From Methanosarcinaceae archaeon (GTDB lineage: Archaea; Halobacteriota; Methanosarcinia; Methanosarcinales; Methanosarcinaceae), in assembly GCA_028690255.1 (NCBI GenBank), contig JAQVBP010000052.1:1-11111 (forward strand): a stretch of DNA of 11,111 bases. Reading direction: 5' to 3'. This document shows positions 4,954 to 11,111 of the stretch, one piece after another. Numbering within the stretch: position 1 is the first letter of the stretch; every line of letters begins with the position of its first letter. Made by a program: the position numbers and the translations under genes. Under the pieces are notes generated by a model, which was given only the letters and a program-made list of their open reading frames with translations, was not told where the DNA came from and searched no databases.

Positions 4954-6909
4954 TCAGGTTTGATAGGCAGTGATATCCTTTGTTTTAGAGGGGGTAGCAG
5001 GCGAGTTAGTAAGCAGGCTGCTTTCCCGAGGAAAACCTTTAATTTTCGGAATCCTGGTTTCGACCTGGTGGAGAATGTTCACAAGGGTTTCTTTTCCGAG
5101 GTCTCCTTTTTGCATTATGAATGAAACGTTTTTGTTGAGAGTTTCCATTTCCTCGATGTCTAGATCCTTAGAGGTGCAGACGATAATAGGAATGTCAATT
5201 GTTTCCGGGTTTTCTTTGAGGACTTTGATGACTTCAAAACCATTAAAATCAGGCATCATCAGGTCCAGGACCAGGGCGTCCGGGGCTTCGCTTAGAGTTT
5301 TGTCAATTGCTTCTCGCCCGCCGAAAGCCTGAAGGGGTTCATAACCCCCCTGCTGGAGGATTGCAACCATGAGTTCTACCAGGGCAGGTTCGTCGTCAAC
5401 CACGAGAACGGACGGGGAATTCCCCTGCGTTTTATCCTTCAGGCGTTCCAGTTTGGAGAGCAGGACGTGCTTTTCCACGGGTTTGACGAGGTGATCAAAA
5501 GCCCCCCAGAGGAGACTGCATTCCCACTCTTCTTTCACCGAGATGACCATTACAGGGATTTTAACTGTATCATTGTTTTCTTTGAGTTTTTTGAGCACTT
5601 CCCAGCCGTTCATACCCGGCATCATGATGTCGAGGGTGATCACGAAGGGGTGCAGTTTGCGGGCAAGTAGCAGGGCTTCCTTTCCGCTTGCTGCTGAGAT
5701 TACTCTGTACCCGGCTTCGTTCAGGGTGATTACGAGCATGTCCCTAAGGAGTTCATCATTCTCGACCACAAGCACGAGGAGTTCTTTCCCGGTAGAGCCC
5801 GGAGGTTCGAAGACCTCCGAGCCCAAGGATTTATCCATTCCATGCCTATCTGTTTCGGGGCTGGGTCCGGGTTTTCTTCTTTCCGGGACTTTGGCCGGCC
5901 TGGTAGAGGCTATCAGTTTGCGTTCATTGTCTGCAGGGATTTCAAATGTGAAGGTGGATCCTTTTCCAGAATTGCTTTCCACCCGTATCCTGCCTCCATG
6001 CATCTCTACGAATTTTTTAGCAAGGGTTAAACCGAGCCCTGTCCCTTCATACTGCCGGTTATCTCTGGAATCGACCTGCCTGAAAGGCTGGAAGATATAT
6101 TCCTGTTCTTCTTCGGAAATCCCTATGCCGGTATCGGAAACCCTGACCCTGACCATTTCCCCCGTTCGGACAGCCAGGACCGTAACAGACCCGCCCTCGG
6201 GAGTGAACTTGATGGCGTTGCTTACAAGGTTGTAAAGGATCTGTTTGAAACGCTTTTTGTCGGCCCTTACACACAATTTTTGGTCAACAGTGGTTTCTAT
6301 TAAAATGTTTTTCTTAAAGGCCAGGGGAATGACCATGCTTCTGGTTTCGGCAAAGACTTCCGAAACAGCAAAACTCTCGACCTCAAGTTTCATATCACCG
6401 GCCTCGACCTTTGAGAGATCCAGAATGTTATTGATAAGCCCTAGCAGGTGTTTACCACTGACTGAGATATTTCCCACGAATCTCTGCTGTTTCGTATTCA
6501 AAGGCCCGAAATTACCCTCAACCAGGAGGTCTGCAAAGCCTATCACGGAGTTCAGAGGGGTCCTCAACTCATGGCTCATGTTAGCCAGAAATTCGCTTTT
6601 AGCCAGATTGGCGCTTTCAGCAGCTATTTTTGCCTGGATCAACTTCTCTTCGGTTTTTTTCTGTTGAAGAAGGGCTTTTTCAAGATCACAAGAGCGATGT
6701 AAAGAAAAATATCCAAGCGCAATGACCAGGTAGACTAAAAGGACGATCGATTCTTCAACTCCCCTGATATTTCCATGATTGCTGACCTGTATGATAAGTT
6801 CAAAAAGCTCATATCTGGCTGTTAGTGCAGCTATAACCGCAAAAATTGCAAGAAAGATGATTGCATCTTTTGATGCCTTTGAAAGGTGCATTTTCGGATG
6901 AGGGATCAC
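4954..6909 (-). CDS. Membrane-anchored hybrid histidine kinase with two receiver domains
   Basis: A 651-residue two-component sensor. Two hydrophobic helices (about residues 16-33 and 54-70) enclose a loop of only about 20 residues, so there is no sizeable external sensor domain. A coiled-coil-like stretch (75-105) leads to the HisKA box with phospho-acceptor H113 (SHELRTPLN). The ATPase domain has N231 in NLVSNAIKF, DTGIG (259-263) and GTGLGL (289-294). Receiver 1 has D427 and K476 but reads VVENDE where the usual acidic pair sits, with Asn at one acidic position; receiver 2 has VVDDE (505-507), D549 and an LDLMMPDFNG box. No output domain follows, so phosphotransfer to a separate protein or protein-protein signalling is likely. 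The start is GTG with GGAG seven bases upstream; an ATG at 6891 after AGGTGATC is an alternative. The signal sensed is unknown. Confidence 0.92.
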   Translation of the reverse strand: MIPHPKMHLSKASKDAIIFLAIFAVIAALTARYELFELIIQVSNHGNIRGVEESIVLLVYLVIALGYFSLHRSCDLEKALLQQKKTEEKLIQAKIAAESANLAKSEFLANMSHELRTPLNSVIGFADLLVEGNFGPLNTKQQRFVGNISVSGKHLLGLINNILDLSKVEAGDMKLEVESFAVSEVFAETRSMVIPLAFKKNILIETTVDQKLCVRADKKRFKQILYNLVSNAIKFTPEGGSVTVLAVRTGEMVRVRVSDTGIGISEEEQEYIFQPFRQVDSRDNRQYEGTGLGLTLAKKFVEMHGGRIRVESNSGKGSTFTFEIPADNERKLIASTRPAKVPERRKPGPSPETDRHGMDKSLGSEVFEPPGSTGKELLVLVVENDELLRDMLVITLNEAGYRVISAASGKEALLLARKLHPFVITLDIMMPGMNGWEVLKKLKENNDTVKIPVMVISVKEEWECSLLWGAFDHLVKPVEKHVLLSKLERLKDKTQGNSPSVLVVDDEPALVELMVAILQQGGYEPLQAFGGREAIDKTLSEAPDALVLDLMMPDFNGFEVIKVLKENPETIDIPIIVCTSKDLDIEEMETLNKNVSFIMQKGDLGKETLVNILHQVETRIPKIKGFPRESSLLTNSPATPSKTKDITAYQT

Positions 6910-7022
6910 CTGAACACTCCTTATTTAATTTGTGGCTCAAACTACCTGATTTTAATTTAATTCCAACAGAAGACCCCTTCTCCAAAAATATGAGCCTTTA
7001 AGCAAAAGGCTAGTGTCTGGAT

Positions 7023-7307
7023 AACTTAATTATGCGACATATTAGTTAAAAACGATAACTTAAGAGATGTCACCATATAAATTGTGTTTCAGATTTAATT
7101 CGTCATGACACTAGTGTCTAGGAAAATCAGTTTTGAGCCATCATAAGTAAAAAAGGAACTGATGATGACGAATTTTCCAAGTATTAACGTCCCTTAATAA
7201 AATTGCTGAGACACTAATGTCATTACAAATCAAATATGGAATGCAATTTATATAGCGGCATCTTTTCACTGGTTGTGTTTATAATAAAAGTGTCGCATAA
7301 TTAAGTT
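7023..7307. repeat. 17-bp perfect inverted repeat pair
   Basis: AACTTAATTATGCGACA (7023-7039) and TGTCGCATAATTAAGTT (7291-7307) are exact reverse complements 251 bases apart. A third, imperfect copy in the first orientation, TAATTAATGCGACA, lies at 7725-7738. The pairs would bound segments of about 285 and 450 bases, as the terminal repeats of a MITE or IS remnant would. Confidence 0.6.
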
Positions 7308-7406
7308 GCCCTCATGCGTCTTAGGTTAAGTGAGGAATCGTGATAAATTGCATCCATTTTTGTAACAATTGCATATAATTTACATCTATGTAGAGGTGAA
7401 ACGAGG

Positions 7407-7463
7407 TATCGATTTTAGGTTTGGAGTCCAAATTATGAATTAATTTTGGTTCCAAAATCGATA
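7407..7463. repeat. 10-bp inverted repeat
   Basis: TATCGATTTT (7407-7416) and AAAATCGATA (7454-7463) are perfect reverse complements, with further imperfect pairing of the GG(T)TTGG-like bases inside. It lies within the repeat-rich remnant region and probably belongs to it. Confidence 0.4.
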
Positions 7464-7916
7464 GCATACAGGCAAGAAAATTCCTTAACCGATGCCCAAT
7501 GAAGTTGCTCTGACACTATAGGGGTATTGATACTTTTTATTTGAAAATATCTATATATCCATAAATACTATTTTTTTATATACATAAGTATTTCTATTTA
7601 ATGTTGAATAAATAATATGTTAAAATTTATTTTTAAAACTTGTTATTACAAAGTTCCTAAAACTTCAAAAATATATATAAGCTTGATTTGAATTCTCAAG
7701 GGAATAATTTCTATAGTAACGAGCGTAATTAATGCGACAAAAAAGATAACAATCAAGCAATTTGTATCACATAGGATGCAAGCATGACTATGATAATACG
7801 ATTCCAAATAATGTTCACAAATTTGGACTATGAAATTGGCTCACGGATCATAAAATTACCTCTTTTGATCAGGTACCAATATTTTTAACTAATCTTGAAC
7901 AAAAGTGAACCTGGAA

Positions 7917-8040
7917 AATCCGCTTGAGAAAGCAGAGCGAGCGAAAAGAACAACGTGCTGTTGAGATTTCATCGCAACTCCCAGGAAATCTTTGATTTCC
8001 TGTGATCCCGAAGCGGAACTCGGGAAATTAACCTGCGGGA
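7917..8040 (+). ncRNA. Candidate structured RNA or leader upstream of arsR
   Basis: This block is noticeably richer in G and C than the AT-rich DNA before it yet holds no reading frame. It contains successive potential hairpins: CAAC/GTTG (7951-7963), a perfect 9-bp stem with a TTT loop, CAGGAAATC/GATTTCCTG (7982-8002), and CCCGA/TCGGG (8007-8024). AGATTTC (7964-7970) could alternatively pair with GAAATCT (7985-7991), excluding the 9-bp stem. Strand and transcription are inferred; the best arsR TATA box lies downstream of it, so it may be a separate transcript. Confidence 0.3.
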
Positions 8041-8051
8041 ATTTGAAAAAC

Positions 8052-8059
8052 TTTTAAAA
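8052..8059 (+). promoter_or_regulatory. TATA-like box for arsR
   Basis: TTTTAAAA centred about 29 bases before the ATG at 8085. A start 25 bases downstream would leave almost no leader, and no Shine-Dalgarno is seen, so the message may be nearly leaderless. Confidence 0.35.
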
Positions 8060-8084
8060 CCTAGTAATCTTATCGAGTAAAACT

Positions 8085-8432
8085 ATGTCTGAGAAAAAAC
8101 TCCTTGAAATCAGAAATTCTTATTTCCTTCCGGAAGATGTCCTGGAAAAAGTACACGGGGCAATGTCTGAAGACGTGGACAAAATGGTAACCATATTCAA
8201 GGTCTTATCGGACCCGACCCGTCTCAGGATACTGAAAGCTCTGGAAGTCCAGAACCTTTGTGTCTGCGTGCTCGTGGAGCTCACGGACTGCAAACACTCG
8301 GCTCTTTCCTATCACCTAAAGCTTTTAAAAGAAGCAGACCTGGTAAACTCCCGAAGGGAGCGCAATTTCCAGATCTATTACCTGACGAAATTCGGAGACC
8401 TGCTCCTAAAATCAATCGAAAAGCACTTTTAA
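8085..8432 (+). CDS. ArsR-family metal(loid)-responsive transcriptional regulator
   Basis: A 115-residue winged-helix repressor of the ArsR/SmtB family. Residues 33-50 (KMVTIFKVLSDPTRLRIL) are the typical first helices. The motif L58-C59-V-C61-V-L matches the ELCVCDL arsenic/antimony-binding motif of ArsR-type sensors and lies at the start of helix alpha-3; C69 is nearby. The recognition helix is HSALSYHLKLL and the wing RRERNFQIYYL. By family knowledge such proteins leave DNA when thiol-binding metal(loid)s occupy the cysteines. No arsenite pump, arsenate reductase or other target is adjacent, so the regulon is unknown and the ligand is inferred from the cysteine pair only. It is convergent with nikR, and a strong hairpin spans its stop codon. 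Confidence 0.88.
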   Translation: MSEKKLLEIRNSYFLPEDVLEKVHGAMSEDVDKMVTIFKVLSDPTRLRILKALEVQNLCVCVLVELTDCKHSALSYHLKLLKEADLVNSRRERNFQIYYLTKFGDLLLKSIEKHF

Positions 8433-8442
8433 AGCTTTTCGA
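8416..8442 (+). terminator. Perfect 9-bp hairpin across the arsR stop codon
   Basis: TCGAAAAGC (8416-8424) and GCTTTTCGA (8434-8442) are exact reverse complements around a 9-base loop that includes the TAA stop. No T-run follows directly on the + strand. It could stabilise the mRNA end or separate the convergent arsR and nikR transcripts. Confidence 0.5.
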
Positions 8443-8476
8443 ACAGGGGTTCCACAAGAAAAAATGAAATCAAATA

Positions 8477-8899
8477 TTACATTTTATCACTGGAAGCTAC
8501 CGTGGTAAGCTTTGAGAACTTTACGCCTTTCAGAGCCATGATATTCTCTGCAAATTCCTTGATTTCCTCTCCTTCCCCGTCCAGAACGATTACTTCAAAA
8601 CAGTTGTCATGATCAAGGTGGATATGGATCGACGACTTAATCATGTGGGTATACGTGTGCTGGATGTCGGCAAGAGCGTTTGAAAGCCCGCGCTTTGTAT
8701 GGTCATAGATCACGGAAACGGTCCCGACCCGGTGGCCTTTGATATCCCCCATCCATTCGTAGTAGGATATGTAGTTCCTTATCGCATCTCTGATTCCCTC
8801 CGACCGGGAAGAGTAGCCTCTTTTATCGATAATTCCATCAAATTTATTCAAAAGAGTATCGGGGAGTGAAACTCCTATCCTCATAAGTTCCTTTTCCAT
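8477..8899 (-). CDS. nikR: Nickel-responsive regulator NikR
   Basis: A 140-residue NikR, a tetrameric ribbon-helix-helix repressor that binds DNA when loaded with Ni(II). The N-terminal DNA-binding domain (MRIGVSLPDTLLNKFDGII, then GYSSRSEGIRDAIRNYI) is followed by the ACT-like metal domain. The four high-affinity nickel ligands are conserved with the spacing of the Escherichia coli protein: H81, H92, H94 and C100. The ATG at 8899 is preceded by GGTGAT at about four bases. Nickel control makes sense in a methanogen, which needs nickel for coenzyme F430 and hydrogenase. No nickel transporter is in the window, and autoregulation through an inverted repeat in its leader is possible. Confidence 0.95.
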   Translation of the reverse strand: MEKELMRIGVSLPDTLLNKFDGIIDKRGYSSRSEGIRDAIRNYISYYEWMGDIKGHRVGTVSVIYDHTKRGLSNALADIQHTYTHMIKSSIHIHLDHDNCFEVIVLDGEGEEIKEFAENIMALKGVKFSKLTTVASSDKM

Positions 8900-8917
8900 A
8901 AAATCACCAAATTACTT

Positions 8918-8936
8918 TACATGAAGGTGCAATGTA
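8918..8936. promoter_or_regulatory. Possible NikR operator in the nikR leader
   Basis: TACAT (8918-8922) and ATGTA (8932-8936) form an inverted repeat with a 9-base spacer, between the predicted nikR transcription start and its ATG. Autoregulation is plausible, but half-sites are short and differ from the bacterial NikR box. Confidence 0.2.
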
Positions 8937-8976
8937 CATTCTTTTTTTGTCTGTAATTCACAGAATGTCAGATTCG

Positions 8977-8986
8977 TTTTTATATA
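8977..8986 (-). promoter_or_regulatory. TATA box for nikR
   Basis: On the minus strand this reads TATATAAAAA, a strong archaeal TATA element. A start about 26 bases downstream falls near 8956, giving a leader of about 57 bases. Confidence 0.5.
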
Positions 8987-9051
8987 CGAAATAATACGTA
9001 ATACATTTTACTTAGTATACCATATGTTTTTTTTCACAGCAAGATTAAGAT

Positions 9052-9106
9052 TAAAGAGTGACTTTCGCTCTTTATTTTAGGGATAATTAATATTAACGCT
9101 TGCGTT
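9052..9106. repeat. Two terminator-like hairpins
   Basis: TAAAGAG (9052-9058) pairs with CTCTTTA (9068-9074) over nine bases and is followed by a short T-run. AACG (9095-9098) pairs with CGTT (9103-9106) and is followed by TTATTATTATTT. Both would suit + strand termination, but no gene precedes them in that direction. Confidence 0.3.
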
Positions 9107-9344
9107 TTATTATTATTTATACTTACCTGAAATTATCAGTAATTCAATGAAATCTTCTCAAAATATTGTATTTAGAAATTCCTTCAAAATTAGTTTCTGT
9201 TTTTAACATTATTTTGTAGTCTGTGAGCACCAATAGTTGATAAGCTACGAAGTTCAGGAGGGAATAGAGCTTTTTGCTTTTGTCCCTTGATTTTCTGATG
9301 CCCCCATTGCTAAGACATCGGATGCCGGGACAGGATAAAGGGCC

Positions 9345-9448
9345 AAAGGCCTGGATTTCGAACTAAAAAACGGAAAAGACGGGGGAACAATCGATCATTG
9401 TAACAAATACCGGCAAAGAGGTCATAAGCTCAATAAGAAGGCTTAAAT
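9345..9448 (+). pseudogene. Possible 3' remnant of a decayed gene
   Basis: From about 9346 one frame reads KGLDFELKNGKDGGTID with codons typical of neighbouring genes. A shift of one base near 9396 then gives IVTNTGKEVISSIRRLK and a stop at 9448. Upstream is an in-frame stop, so at least two frame breaks would be needed for an ancestral gene. I do not recognise the family. Composition and the natural-looking C-terminus are the only support. Confidence 0.25.
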
Positions 9449-9490
9449 AACAGTAAATCAAGTTTTTTACTCCTTTTTAACTGAAGTAAA

Positions 9491-9574
9491 GTCAACTATC
9501 CCTGAGTTAAAGACTCGGGATTTTCTGCTTTGTTCCTAAATAAGCCAGACCTTCGGACAGAAGGGGTCCGGAAG
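9491..9574. mobile_element. IS200/IS605-like end motif with hairpins (remnant)
   Basis: GTCAACTATCCCTGAGTTAA leads into a hairpin, CCTGAGT (9501-9507) with ACTCGGG (9513-9519), then TTTTCTGC. A second hairpin pairs CTTCGGAC (9551-9558) with GTCCGGAAG (9566-9574), one base bulged. The first resembles the hairpin ends of archaeal IS200/IS605-type elements as I remember them; no tnpA or tnpB is nearby. A simple terminator is the alternative. Confidence 0.3.
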
Positions 9575-9657
9575 AAATTGTGAAAAATAGGGCTTTTCAC
9601 AAAAAGATACGGGAAATTTAAAGGATAAACCCGACAAATTCTATGAATCTAAAAAAA

Positions 9658-9667
9658 TATATAAAAA
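9658..9667 (+). promoter_or_regulatory. TATA box for the truncated methyltransferase
   Basis: TATATAAAAA, with a start predicted near 9688 and a leader of about 40 bases carrying GAGGT at 9715-9719, eight bases before the ATG at 9728. The promoter looks intact although the gene is not. Confidence 0.45.
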
Positions 9668-9727
9668 TCAAAAAAAACACCGATTGTTCGCAGAATAAGG
9701 ACCCCTTCTCAAGAGAGGTTTTGAAAA

Positions 9728-10078
9728 ATGGAAAAACTGGCAAAAGCAAAGACCGGCCTGCAAGAAAATTGTCTGCAAGAAAAAGACAGCTTTCTACGGG
9801 AAATAGCGGCAGATACCGAAAAAGAACAGATATTTCAGGTAGCCGCCGATCTCAACCTTTTTTCAAAACTGACCAGAGCTCAAAGTGCAGAAGAACTTGC
9901 CGGGGAGCTCGGGACCAAACCTGAACTTACGGCTCGCTTTCTGGACGTGCTGGTAAGCCTTGAGGGCCTTGTAAAAAAGGACGGCGTATATTTTACGGCC
10001 CCCATGCTTGCTTCTTTTCTGGGGAGACAGGATGCCACCCCCTCCCGGCGCCCCTCGAGACTATCCAGGCACGGCTAA
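9728..10078 (+). pseudogene. Truncated O-methyltransferase-like gene (N-terminal dimerisation domain only)
   Basis: A 116-residue product. Residues about 34-98 (IFQVAADLNLFSKL, SAEELAGELGTKPELTARFLDVLVSLEGLV, VYFTAPMLASFL) form the winged-helix dimerisation domain found at the N-terminus of O-methyltransferase-like SAM enzymes. Such proteins are usually well over 300 residues, with a Rossmann catalytic domain after this point; here the frame ends after FLGRQDATPSRRPSRLSRHG, which looks out of frame. The alternative frame from about 10051 (PLETIQARLSFIRKR) looks more protein-like and stays open, but no SAM motif follows. The remaining DNA before the convergent gene is under 90 bases, so the catalytic part is absent rather than merely frameshifted. 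TATA and ribosome site are intact, so a short protein may still be made. Confidence 0.7.
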
Positions 10079-10116
10079 GCTTCATTAGAAAGCGGCTAAT
10101 ACACTCAGCATCAGGG

Positions 10117-10166
10117 AACCTGACAGCATCCAGACTCGTTTTTTATATCAGAAACCTGACAGCATC
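10117..10166. repeat. 14-bp direct repeat between the two methyltransferase genes
   Basis: AACCTGACAGCATC occurs at 10117-10130 and 10153-10166, 36 bases apart, and the next twelve or so bases remain similar (TCG and TTTT in register). A shorter related copy, CAGCATCAGG, is at 10106-10115. The second copy runs into the 3' end of the minus-strand methyltransferase. Confidence 0.6.
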
Positions 10167-11007
10167 AGGAATCGGTTTTCCACCAGACTTTTACTCTTGT
10201 GGACCAACCTCTGTGGATAAGGCCCCCGTTTTCCTCTTCAAGCACAACCGTAAGATAATCTTTCAGTATTTTATTCTGAGCTTCGGTCTCAATCCCGTAA
10301 TGCGGCCCGAAATGCTCAAGCGCCTCTTCCAGATCTTCAAACCTGTTTATGTGCTCGAAAGGAAAGGTCTCCACATTGGGATAGATCCCCATCTCGTAGA
10401 GCACATTATAGAGCACGTCACATTTGGGGCCGGAACTGTACTCGCAGCCATGAAGAGAGGGCCAGAGTTTTCTGGAATCCTTGTCCCAGGAAGTCTCCCC
10501 TGCAAACCAGTAGAGATAAACGTATCCGGAACAGACGTCCAGCATCTTCCGGACTGAGGCCTTTATGTCTTTCATGCCCAGGGAATACGAAGCAAAGACC
10601 ACGTCATAAGGGCCGGAAAGATCGGTTTCGGCGTCAACCTCTTCCCAGTCCTTATGTATGCAGTCCACGTTTACGAGCCCGTATTCATCAAGGTTTTCCC
10701 GCAGGACAGCCACCATACATTCAGAAAGTTCGACGGCCGTTACACAGGCGACCTGCCGGGCAATTGGAACGGCGAGAGTCCCGGGGCCTGCACCTATATC
10801 AAGTACCCGGGACTGGGGGGTCAGGGCCATTCCCTCAATTGTGTTATTTATCCTCTCAGCTCCGTTTTCCCGGGCCATCTTCCAGAAACGCCTTGCGCTT
10901 TCTTTACTGTTCCATATACTCGAACATTCAGTATTGCGGTTTGTTTTTCGCTGCGTATCCATAGCGTCTTTCCAGACTTTGTTCCAATCAGGCCTCTTAT
11001 CATCCAT
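10165..11007 (-). CDS. Class I SAM-dependent methyltransferase
   Basis: A 280-residue protein with a Rossmann methyltransferase domain. Motif I is VLDIGAGPGTLAVPIA (about residues 68-83), and E93 at the end of the second strand (TAVELSE) would bind the SAM ribose. The strand PYDVVFASYSLG is the usual motif after strand four. The N-terminal 60 residues are charged and tryptophan-rich (DWNKVWKDAM, SARRFWKMARENG), probably substrate-capping helices. GAGG lies eight bases before the ATG at 11007. The substrate is unknown; it might be a small molecule, as in many methanogen paralogues of this type. It is convergent with a truncated gene of a different methyltransferase subfamily. Confidence 0.85.
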   Translation of the reverse strand: MDDKRPDWNKVWKDAMDTQRKTNRNTECSSIWNSKESARRFWKMARENGAERINNTIEGMALTPQSRVLDIGAGPGTLAVPIARQVACVTAVELSECMVAVLRENLDEYGLVNVDCIHKDWEEVDAETDLSGPYDVVFASYSLGMKDIKASVRKMLDVCSGYVYLYWFAGETSWDKDSRKLWPSLHGCEYSSGPKCDVLYNVLYEMGIYPNVETFPFEHINRFEDLEEALEHFGPHYGIETEAQNKILKDYLTVVLEEENGGLIHRGWSTRVKVWWKTDS

Positions 11008-11074
11008 GCGTTATTCCTCAATACGAGTCATCTCATTATTGAATAGGTAATACGAATAAAGAAAAGTGTGTGAA

Positions 11075-11087
11075 ATAATATATAATT
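11075..11087 (-). promoter_or_regulatory. TATA box for the minus-strand methyltransferase
   Basis: On the minus strand this reads ATTATATATTATT. Transcription would begin near 11055, giving a leader of about 48 bases. TCGTATT occurs twice in that leader, about 29 bases apart, and could be a regulator site. Confidence 0.45.
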
Positions 11088-11111
11088 TATCAAAAATAAG
11101 TCGTTTTAAAA

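Larger units (their letters stand above)
7011..7518. mobile_element. Nested TAGTGTC-ended inverted repeats (decayed IS or MITE)
   Basis: TAGTGTC occurs at 7011-7017 and 7112-7118, and its reverse complement GACACTA at 7107-7113, 7210-7216 and 7512-7518. Two of these abut as GACACTAGTGTC. This gives two adjacent units of about 103 and 105 bases and an outer 508-base interval. Outer ends share further bases inward (TAGTGTC, then AACTT and ATT at matching positions). Ends with a central TA would suit an element with TA target duplication, such as Tc1/IS630-type MITEs. No transposase is present, so only remnants are claimed. Confidence 0.4.
6910..8084. other. Long AT-rich gene-free region with repeat remnants
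   Basis: About 1.2 kb with no convincing reading frame on either strand; the longest ATG frames are roughly 30 codons. The first 100 bases should hold the kinase promoter. From about 7011 to 7740 it contains several inverted repeats suggestive of decayed mobile elements, 7540-7680 is extremely AT-rich, and 7917-8040 is a more GC-rich, hairpin-forming block. The last 30 bases hold the arsR promoter. Confidence 0.6.
8900..9727. other. Long intergenic region between nikR and the truncated methyltransferase
   Basis: About 830 bases with no intact gene. It holds the nikR promoter (TATA at 8977-8986), hairpins at 9052-9106, a possible frameshifted gene tail ending at 9448, two strong hairpins at 9501-9574, and the promoter of the truncated methyltransferase near 9658. 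The part between 9110 and 9290 shows nothing I can interpret. Confidence 0.6.

Noticed and set aside
5543..6235. 230-codon open frame on the + strand inside the kinase
   Set aside because: It is antisense to the receiver and ATPase domains and its serine-rich translation is typical of a shadow frame.
7785..7890. Short ATG frame of about 32 codons in the AT-rich gap
   Set aside because: No ribosome site, no recognisable motif and a length expected by chance.
6910..10078. A complete new defence or mobile system
   Set aside because: Apart from two metal-sensor regulators there are only repeats, remnants and a truncated gene; no effector, nuclease, transposase or reverse transcriptase frame is visible.
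10654..11050. Two 130-codon + strand frames opposite the methyltransferase
   Set aside because: Both are shadows of the minus-strand gene, which has clear SAM motifs.

Overview
The window looks like chromosomal DNA of a methanogenic archaeon, most likely a Methanosarcina or a close relative. The evidence is a preQ0/archaeosine-precursor operon including the archaeal DUF366 family, a NikR nickel sensor, AT-rich intergenic DNA with archaeal TATA boxes about 25 bases upstream of predicted starts, GGAGG/AGGTG ribosome sites, and family-level similarity recognised by eye. No database search was run. No rRNA, tRNA or CRISPR array was seen.

Layout. 1-1930: two calcineurin-like phosphoesterases (59-760 + and 1422-1916 -) flank a small DGC-type putative zinc-binding protein (811-1212 -). 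2050-4908: the operon queC - DUF366 - queE - queD on the + strand, preceded by a leader with a possible 62-codon reading frame that ends in a TAATG overlap with queC. 4954-6909 (-): a membrane-anchored hybrid histidine kinase with two receiver domains. 6910-8084: more than 1 kb of AT-rich DNA without a convincing gene, holding a nest of degenerate inverted repeats (probably decayed insertion sequences or MITEs), then a more GC-rich block able to form several hairpins. 8085-8899: an ArsR-family regulator and NikR, convergent, with a strong hairpin at the arsR 3' end. 8900-9727: the nikR promoter, hairpins, a possible frameshifted gene tail and an IS605-like end motif. 9728-10078: only the N-terminal dimerisation domain of an O-methyltransferase-like protein. 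10165-11007 (-): a complete class I SAM-dependent methyltransferase.

Function. QueD makes 6-carboxy-tetrahydropterin, QueE converts it to 7-carboxy-7-deazaguanine, and QueC makes preQ0, which archaea insert into tRNA on the way to archaeosine. GTP cyclohydrolase and the tRNA transglycosylase are not in the window. DUF366 lies inside the operon and so is probably linked to it, but its role is unknown to me. ArsR and NikR are both metal-sensor families, yet no transporter or efflux gene is next to them here.

I see no complete new defence or mobile system. The most unusual signals are five GAATAC-like hexamers spaced exactly 11 bases apart in the queC leader, the 15-base repeat encoding an Asn-Met-Lys-Thr-rich extension on QueD, a palindrome covering the ribosome site of the second phosphoesterase, and the structured or repetitive DNA between the kinase and arsR.
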